Source of the DNA: Acinetobacter sp. Marseille-Q1618
GTDB lineage: Bacteria; Pseudomonadota; Gammaproteobacteria; Pseudomonadales; Moraxellaceae
Direction of reading: 5' to 3'
Assembly: GCF_902809855.1 (NCBI RefSeq)
Contig: NZ_CADDWJ010000001.1
Location: 124,001-188,000, forward strand
Length of the DNA stretch: 64,000 nucleotides
Shown here: in pieces, positions 58,604-64,000 of the stretch
Layout: the number at the start of each line of letters is the position of its first letter
Numbering within the stretch: the stretch's first letter is position 1
Position numbers and translations under genes: made by a program
The notes under the pieces: model-generated
Seen by the model: the letters and a program-made list of their open reading frames with translations, nothing else
Database searches by the model: none
Told to the model about the DNA's origin: nothing

Positions 58604-59392
58604 TTAATTGATATGCACATTCTTGGCTTTATAAGCACCTTGGAAACTGGTCAAAGGCGTTTGAAAATATTGCTGAATTTTGCTTTGTAAATCGCCAGAG
58701 TTTTCATAGCCATAAAAGTAGGGAATATCACTAGCTAAGCAAAATGAACATGTCGTTCCTTCGTGAAAATTCGAATACATTTTGGTTGAGTTTGTAAGTC
58801 TAGGAGAAACTTCAGCAGCATGATATCCCGAAATATAAACCAGTTTTAAGTTTTGAGTGTTGCCTTTGATTACCCATTTCACAGGGTTATAAGACGTTAA
58901 AATAAGAGAAACTTTTCGGTTACTATTAATATTTACAGTCACAGTATTTTCAACATTCTTTTTTTCAGCTCGATAAGCATAATGCCGACAGTCACTAGCA
59001 GCTTTACTTGAATGTGGATTATTCACTTGGCTTTCACACTCTACATAGCGTTGTTGTTGCTCAGTTTGGGTATATTCACGTGCACTAGATACATGTACAC
59101 CGATATAATGTAATTCTGAGTCTGCAATAATTTCTTTAAAATTGACCAGAGGTTTGTTGTTAATCGCTTGATTTTGATTCATTAGCACCGTATCAGACCT
59201 TGTACCCGTGATAAAAGTATTGTCAGTATCATGGGGAGGTTTAGGAGTGGGCGTATGTACATTCACTGGTCTAGGCGCTGAGGTTTCGGGTGAAATGCTA
59301 ATTTCATTTACAGTGGTTTTTTGTTCAGTTTTAATCATGACAAAAACTAATACGATCCAACAGAGATGAACAAAAATCCAATTTTTAAACAT
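58604..59392 (-). CDS. Unknown envelope protein with Cys pairs, 262 residues
   Basis: Not recognised. An N-terminal signal or anchor segment (about 5-20, WIFVHLCWIVLVFVMI) is followed by a Pro/Thr linker (about 35-55, SAPRPVNVHTPTPKPPHD), so the rest lies outside the cytosol. The main domain (about 85-262) has four cysteines (VECES, SDCRH and TTCSFC), good for two disulfide bridges, and a strand-rich centre, KVSLILTSYNPVKWVIKGN followed by VYISGYHAAEV. The pattern suggests a beta-sandwich binding domain, but this is inference. It is the second gene of a two-gene operon, 28 bases after the membrane protein. Confidence 0.6.
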   Translation of the reverse strand: MFKNWIFVHLCWIVLVFVMIKTEQKTTVNEISISPETSAPRPVNVHTPTPKPPHDTDNTFITGTRSDTVLMNQNQAINNKPLVNFKEIIADSELHYIGVHVSSAREYTQTEQQQRYVECESQVNNPHSSKAASDCRHYAYRAEKKNVENTVTVNINSNRKVSLILTSYNPVKWVIKGNTQNLKLVYISGYHAAEVSPRLTNSTKMYSNFHEGTTCSFCLASDIPYFYGYENSGDLQSKIQQYFQTPLTSFQGAYKAKNVHIN

Positions 59393-59420
59393 AAAATATT
59401 CTCAGTTGTGTATTTCGCTT

Positions 59421-60146
59421 TTAAGATTCTTGAGGCACAGAAAGTGCTTGCCCAACTTTAAAAAATACAGGTGGTTTTAATTTTTGTTGTAAAAATTCAC
59501 CATGCATGACCAATTTATCAAAATCATTCTGAAATATATATTGGGTGATTTCTAACAGTTCATGATGAATCAGGTCTAGTTGTTGTTCCATTAAGTCATT
59601 TGGACTATGTTCATTATTCATTTTCCGATCTAAAAAAAGCACAGGTAATTCTTGGTAATTTTTAATGGTAGGTGCGAGATAATTATTAATAATGGTTTGA
59701 ATTTTTAAAATTTCATTTTGCGTGTTTATATCTTGTGTGCGTTTGAACTTTTGTATAAGTACCACAATTAAGGCGTGAATGTCTTGAAATTTTGCATTCG
59801 CTGTAGCGGGTAATAAGTCACGTACTTGGAACTGTAGCTTTAAAAATTCATTCAACAGCTTTTGTTCGGGTGAAATGCTTTCTTTTACGCTAGGTCTTGC
59901 TAAACGTGTCGCTTGAGGTGTGATATGTTTGGGTGGTGTGATTGGGTTGTAAATCGGCTGTGTATGTAATTGCAGCAAGACAAAATAGATTAAGCGACCA
60001 AGGATATAGCCTAAAACAGAACAACCAAACCAACCGAGCGGAATCACTTGGATTAAAGCCAATACGCAAAAAATGATTGCACCATAGCAACCAAACAAAT
60101 GATCAGCAGTTTTCCAGTAGGGGAGATGCGAGTTTTTTTGTGTCAT
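59421..60146 (-). CDS. Unknown membrane protein, faint XpaC-like tail, 241 residues
   Basis: Not firmly recognised. Two adjoining membrane segments (about 18-34 and 40-60) are followed by a long cytosolic helical domain (about 90-241). The segment ILKIQTIINNYLAPTIKNYQELP (about 148-170) resembles XpaC-family proteins, which pair with TelA-like tellurite-resistance proteins; the match is by memory and weak, and no telA is nearby. It is the first gene of an operon with the disulfide-rich envelope protein. Confidence 0.55.
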   Translation of the reverse strand: MTQKNSHLPYWKTADHLFGCYGAIIFCVLALIQVIPLGWFGCSVLGYILGRLIYFVLLQLHTQPIYNPITPPKHITPQATRLARPSVKESISPEQKLLNEFLKLQFQVRDLLPATANAKFQDIHALIVVLIQKFKRTQDINTQNEILKIQTIINNYLAPTIKNYQELPVLFLDRKMNNEHSPNDLMEQQLDLIHHELLEITQYIFQNDFDKLVMHGEFLQQKLKPPVFFKVGQALSVPQES

Positions 60147-60385
60147 TGTGATTTAATGCTTGTTTATTTTAGTTTAGAGTTTAAACAATATCGTATTATT
60201 TTGCACTTCGCTTTTGAGTCTACCGATTTAAAAACATTTTAGTCAATAAAATCTAAGACAATGAAAAAATGAGTTTTATTGGATATGCTACGGCTAAGTA
60301 AGCATAGTCGTTCATGTGTGAAAAATCATCTTTAATTGCTAATTTTAAGTGTAGGATTGATCGTCTATTTCGCTATGTATAAAGA

Positions 60386-60410
60386 ATAAAAAACCACCCG
60401 TAGGTGGTTT
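60386..60410 (-). terminator. Terminator after the GltP-like gene
   Basis: An 8-bp stem (60391-60398 with 60403-60410) with loop CGTA; on the minus strand it ends in TTTTTTATT. Confidence 0.75.
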
Positions 60411-60429
60411 CTCGTTTTAAATCTTAAAA

Positions 60430-61719
60430 TTAATGGGTTGCATCAAAGTTATAAGATTTTTGTTTTTCAGTATCGAATTTGCCTTCCCATTTACTGATGA
60501 CCAATACAGCTAAAGCATTTCCGATTACATTTAATACAGTACGTGCCATATCTAAAATACGGTCAATACCTGCAATAAATGCCAAGCCTTCAAGTGGAAT
60601 GCCTACGCTACCAAGTGTTGCCAACAACACCACGAAAGAAACCCCAGGTACGCCTGCGATTCCCTTAGAGGTAATCATTAAGGTTAAAACTAAAATGATT
60701 TGTTGGGTAATGCTTAATTCAATCCCATAAAGCTGGGCAATAAAAATCGCAGCAATACTTTGGTACAGTGTAGAACCATCTAAGTTAAACGAATAACCGA
60801 TAGGCACCACAAAACTGGTGATGGATTTGGGTGCGCCATAAGCTTCCATTTTTTCCATCATACGCGGTAAAACAGTTTCTGAACTGGCAGTTGAATAAGC
60901 CAGAATCAATTCATCTTTGAGTATTTTGATAATTGTCCAAATACTAAAACCACAGAATTTAGCGACCAAACCAAGTACGATAAAAATAAAGAATAAAATC
61001 GCGCCATACACAAGTACTGCAAGTTTGATGAGGGGTAAAAGTGAACTAAAACCAAAGTTTGCTACAGTTGCAGCGATCAAGCCGAATACACCAAAAGGTG
61101 CAAACATCATGATCATGTGTGTAACTTTAAACATGGTTTCAGAAATTGCTTTTAATACATCAATCAATGGCTGCTTGGTTTCTTTGGCTAAAGAACCTAA
61201 GCCGATCCCGAAGATCACCGCAAAGAAAATAATCGGCAACATGTGCCCATCGTTCATTGCAGTAAAAATATTGGATGGGATCAGAGAAAGGACGGTATTG
61301 ACGAGACCATGTGCTTGATGGCTCACTTCTTGAGTAGTTTGTTGATACTGAGAAATGTCCGAAGTGGTGAGTTTAGACATATCAATGCCCGCACCAGGTT
61401 GGAAGATATTGGCAGCAACAAGACCCACAATGATCGCAACAGTGGTAATTACTTCAAAATAAACAATGGTTTTAAAACCAAGCTTACCGACACTTTTGCT
61501 ATCTCCTGCATTGGCAATTCCTAAAATCAGCATGGAAAGCACAAGTGGAATCACAATCATTTTGATTAGATTGATGAAAATCTTACCGAGTGGTTGCAAA
61601 AAGTTGGCAACAATATCATCTCTTATTTCAGGAGAGTTGTGCAGAAAAGCACCAACGACAATGCCGAGGAAGAGCGCAAGCACAATTTGCCAAGCAAGGC
61701 TAATTTTCGTTTTCTTCAT
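60430..61719 (-). CDS. gltP: Dicarboxylate/amino acid:cation symporter (GltP/GltT type)
   Basis: Inner-membrane transporter of 429 residues (DAACS family) that imports glutamate, aspartate or C4-dicarboxylates with protons or sodium. The serine-rich reentrant loop is AYSTASSETVLPRMMEK (about 278-294). The substrate helix has VPIGYSFNLDGSTLYQSIAAIFIAQ (about 306-330), and LDMARTVLNVIGNALAVLV closes the fold. Eight helices and two hairpins fit the length. Substrate and coupling ion are not certain. Single gene with a terminator. Confidence 0.9.
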   Translation of the reverse strand: MKKTKISLAWQIVLALFLGIVVGAFLHNSPEIRDDIVANFLQPLGKIFINLIKMIVIPLVLSMLILGIANAGDSKSVGKLGFKTIVYFEVITTVAIIVGLVAANIFQPGAGIDMSKLTTSDISQYQQTTQEVSHQAHGLVNTVLSLIPSNIFTAMNDGHMLPIIFFAVIFGIGLGSLAKETKQPLIDVLKAISETMFKVTHMIMMFAPFGVFGLIAATVANFGFSSLLPLIKLAVLVYGAILFFIFIVLGLVAKFCGFSIWTIIKILKDELILAYSTASSETVLPRMMEKMEAYGAPKSITSFVVPIGYSFNLDGSTLYQSIAAIFIAQLYGIELSITQQIILVLTLMITSKGIAGVPGVSFVVLLATLGSVGIPLEGLAFIAGIDRILDMARTVLNVIGNALAVLVISKWEGKFDTEKQKSYNFDATH

Positions 61720-61999
61720 ACTGAGCCCTTAAAATTCAGATTTTGGCGAAAAGGAAAACTCTATGAAAAACACGCAAAAAATCCCCCGACAAGAATTGTG
61801 GGAGTTGCCAATTGGGAGATTTTAAAAATGTTTTAGAGTGTTTCGAAAATGCTTTATTTTGCGCTTATTTAAAAATTGCAGCTAATTTTTTTCTGTAAAG
61901 GCTTAACTATTTGAATAAAAATAATGCTGTTTTATTTAATAATTCAATCTTATTTTTAAGATTAATTAATTTTATAAATTATAGTTGGTGGATCTATTC

Positions 62000-63118
62000 T
62001 TATTTTTTATACATATACGTCAGCCGATAAAATGCTAAAACCAATAAAATCAAAGCTAAAGTCGCAAGATAAATCAGTTTAGGAAGTACAATATCCAAAC
62101 TTACCCCCATTTGGTTCAATTGGATAAATAAGTTAATGCCTTGTGTAGAAGGTAAAACATGTGAAAAATATTGCATCCACGTTGGCATTGCCGATACTGG
62201 CCAAGCAGCGCCAGACAATAAAAATAAAGGGATAGAAGTAAATACAATCACATGCCCAGCACGTTCAGATAAATCTAAAAAGCTTGCTAAAAACATCGCT
62301 AAAGCAATCACACAACTGATATAAATCGGTACAGCGATCAACATTCCTGTGAAATTTCCACCGTGTGGATAGTCATAAAACCAATAAGTAAAACCGAATA
62401 AATAAAAACAGCCTAAGCAACCAATGGTCAACGCAGCACAATAAATTCCGAAAAACTCCGTGACAGAAGCTCGCCAAAATTTTTCTCTATAACCTGCGAT
62501 CAACATACATAAGCCAAGCAAAATCGTTTGGTGAATAATAAGAGGCGCAATGGCAGGAAAAATATAACTACCATAGCCTGAAAGGGTATTAAATAAAGGA
62601 ATTTGATGAATTGAAAGCGCTGCTTTAAAATCGGAAATATGTCCAAATTTTTCAGCATGTTCCGCAAGGGTATGTTCAATGGAACTGGCTAAGCCTAAAC
62701 CAATTTGTTTGGTTTTTAAAAAATAAGCAGCACTGAGATATAAGCCAATGCCGCCCGTTTCTCCTCGGGCAACGCTGTTAGATAAATTATTGGGTAAATA
62801 CAAAATGCCATCTGCTTTTTGTCGTTGTAGCAGTTGTTTGGCTTCTTCAAAATTGCCTGTGATGTCCTGAACCTTCACATTTGGGCTTTTATAAACTTGG
62901 GTAATAATGGCATTGGTTAAATAGCTTTGTTCTTCATCAACAATAACAATCGGTAATGCTTCCGCTTGTTGTGCTTTGTAGGCAGTGGGATAGAAAAAAC
63001 TGTAAAAGAATACTGATAAAACCATTGTTGTTAAAATGGATGAATTTGTTGCAATATTCTTGAATGTTTGTAAATAATCACGGAAAAGTTGTTTAAAAAA
63101 GCTACTGAGTTTAGACAT
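62000..63118 (-). CDS. ABC-2 type permease of a YhhJ-like exporter
   Basis: Membrane protein of 372 residues. One N-terminal helix (about 28-46) precedes a large periplasmic domain (about 50-175) with a YLPNNLSNSVARGETGGIGLYLS segment, followed by five C-terminal helices (about 186-208, 220-240, 258-283, 290-310 and 345-365). This is the ABC2 membrane domain of YhhJ/YbhR exporters of drugs or hydrophobic compounds. It overlaps the upstream permease by 8 bases, so the two are made together. The ATPase and membrane-fusion protein are probably beyond the right edge. Confidence 0.85.
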   Translation of the reverse strand: MSKLSSFFKQLFRDYLQTFKNIATNSSILTTMVLSVFFYSFFYPTAYKAQQAEALPIVIVDEEQSYLTNAIITQVYKSPNVKVQDITGNFEEAKQLLQRQKADGILYLPNNLSNSVARGETGGIGLYLSAAYFLKTKQIGLGLASSIEHTLAEHAEKFGHISDFKAALSIHQIPLFNTLSGYGSYIFPAIAPLIIHQTILLGLCMLIAGYREKFWRASVTEFFGIYCAALTIGCLGCFYLFGFTYWFYDYPHGGNFTGMLIAVPIYISCVIALAMFLASFLDLSERAGHVIVFTSIPLFLLSGAAWPVSAMPTWMQYFSHVLPSTQGINLFIQLNQMGVSLDIVLPKLIYLATLALILLVLAFYRLTYMYKK

Positions 63119-64000
63119 GAGCAGCTCCTTGTGATGATTGTCTTGTTATTTTTTTCAATAAAATCGTAGAAATTGCAGCATAAAAAATGCAATAGAACAC
63201 AAGAATCGCCAATGGAATCAGTGAAATGCTGATCGGGCTGCCGACGACCCATTGTTCAGTTTGTAACTTGGCATAAGGCGTATAGGGAATAATATTTGCC
63301 CAAAATTGCGTGAAAATTGGTGCATTATTTAAAGGCAATGTCACGCCAGCAAAGCTAAGAGATGAGCCACCATAGACAGCAATAAAACCAAAAGTTTTGG
63401 ATAAGTTTTGCGTAGCAAGCACAACTGTTGTGCTGATCAACGCATAAGCCAAATAGAAAAAGAATTGTCCCACTAAAATCAACCACAGTTGACCCGCTAC
63501 AAACCACCCTCGAATTTCAATCAGCCAAAACATCCATAGCCATGTCCAAAGACTAAAAATCAAAACATAGACTAAATTCTTTGCCAAAATTGCTTGAAGA
63601 AAACCTTGATGATGCAACCACTTTGCAGTGCTTTTATATTTAAGTTCTTGTCCAACTGCAAAAGCCACACAACAACAAAGTAAAAGATGCAAAATCGCAG
63701 GAATCATGAAAGGTTCTAAGTAAAACTCATAACTTAGATTTGGATTGTATAAAGGTGAAATTTTTAGGCTTGCAGTCGGAATATTTAAGTAGGGCAGTTT
63801 ATTTTGCAGATAAGTATTTTTACTAAAATCTGTGATTCCTTCAATTGTGGAAAGCAGCATTGCTGAAGAAATACTATTACCAATACTAAAATAAGACTGA
63901 TTAAATGCAATACTAATCCCTGCATCTTGTGCTTTGACCAAACGCTGTTCTGCACCTTCAGGAATATGCACATAGCCCCAGACTTTGGTTTGGTTAATTA
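63111..64000 (-). CDS. ABC-2 type permease, partial (N-terminus beyond right edge)
   Basis: Second permease of the same type. The visible 295 residues begin in the middle of the periplasmic domain (INQTKVWGYVHIPEGAEQRL, as in YhhJ-type proteins) and run through five C-terminal helices to a normal end. No start is inside the window: the frame stays open to base 64000, and the GTG at 63971 is an internal Val. It overlaps the following permease gene by 8 bases. Two permeases in a row point to a heterodimeric transporter. Confidence 0.85.
   Translation of the reverse strand, partial: INQTKVWGYVHIPEGAEQRLVKAQDAGISIAFNQSYFSIGNSISSAMLLSTIEGITDFSKNTYLQNKLPYLNIPTASLKISPLYNPNLSYEFYLEPFMIPAILHLLLCCCVAFAVGQELKYKSTAKWLHHQGFLQAILAKNLVYVLIFSLWTWLWMFWLIEIRGWFVAGQLWLILVGQFFFYLAYALISTTVVLATQNLSKTFGFIAVYGGSSLSFAGVTLPLNNAPIFTQFWANIIPYTPYAKLQTEQWVVGSPISISLIPLAILVFYCIFYAAISTILLKKITRQSSQGAAHV

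Overview
The window looks like chromosomal DNA of an Acinetobacter or a close Moraxellaceae relative. The reasons are the low GC content, the gene families (Wzi-type capsule protein, FadL-like porin with an alanine-rich insert, NlpD next to SurE but no rpoS, mnmA-hflD-purB order, a separate CysD/CysN pair) and the short GC-rich stem-loops that end many genes. This was read by eye; no database search was run. Most of the window is core metabolism and envelope biology, with a few accessory genes set between core genes.

Layout, 1-16.4 kb: the C-terminal-truncated end of a lipoprotein arylsulfatase (cut by the left edge), a rhomboid protease, NfuA for Fe-S delivery, a TonB-dependent receptor behind a good Fur box, a two-gene operon of an unknown protein and an exported alpha/beta hydrolase, a beta-carbonic anhydrase, a FadL-like porin, a hotdog thioesterase, lepA-lepB, a DUF2059 protein and a Wzi-like outer-membrane protein. 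16.4-25.4 kb: an unknown protein, a GNAT acetyltransferase, cysD and cysN separated by a structured repeat, a strikingly AT-rich orphan membrane protein, a MuiA/DUF4139 protein and a three-gene ECF sigma-factor operon.

25.5-43.2 kb: a SpoU methyltransferase, fbp, a small acidic protein, tolB-pal, gamma-carbonic anhydrase, the PBP5-type dac gene, a small periplasmic protein, surE-nlpD, a LysR regulator, argD, grxD, sohB, a DUF2238 membrane protein, and the purB-hflD-mnmA-nudix cluster. 43.3-47.8 kb: ybgC-tolQ-tolR-tolA, followed by a lipoprotein that carries a second copy of TolA domain III and a dead remnant of a further unit (tandem period 566 bp). Two small paralogous membrane proteins lie next to it.

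47.9-64 kb: ruvAB, an unknown protein, a dGTPase-like HD protein, a small Cys-rich protein, a decayed coding fragment, an M28 peptidase lipoprotein, purL, a repeat-rich spacer with an orphan gene, a two-gene unknown envelope operon, a GltP-type symporter, and two ABC-2 permeases of a YhhJ-type exporter (the second is cut by the right edge).

How they connect: CysDN start sulfate assimilation and the sulfatase may supply sulfate. PurL, PurB, SurE and the dGTPase act on purines and nucleotides. TolQRA, TolB, Pal, NlpD, Dac, Wzi, LepB and the porins build and maintain the envelope. The most unusual items are the TolA domain-III lipoprotein, the AT-rich orphan at 20.6-22.2 kb, the apparent APS-kinase vestige on CysN, the repeat inside cysDN and the unknown genes at 58.0-60.1 kb. 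I found no complete new multi-gene defence or secretion system, no CRISPR array, no complete insertion sequence, and no tRNA or rRNA gene.
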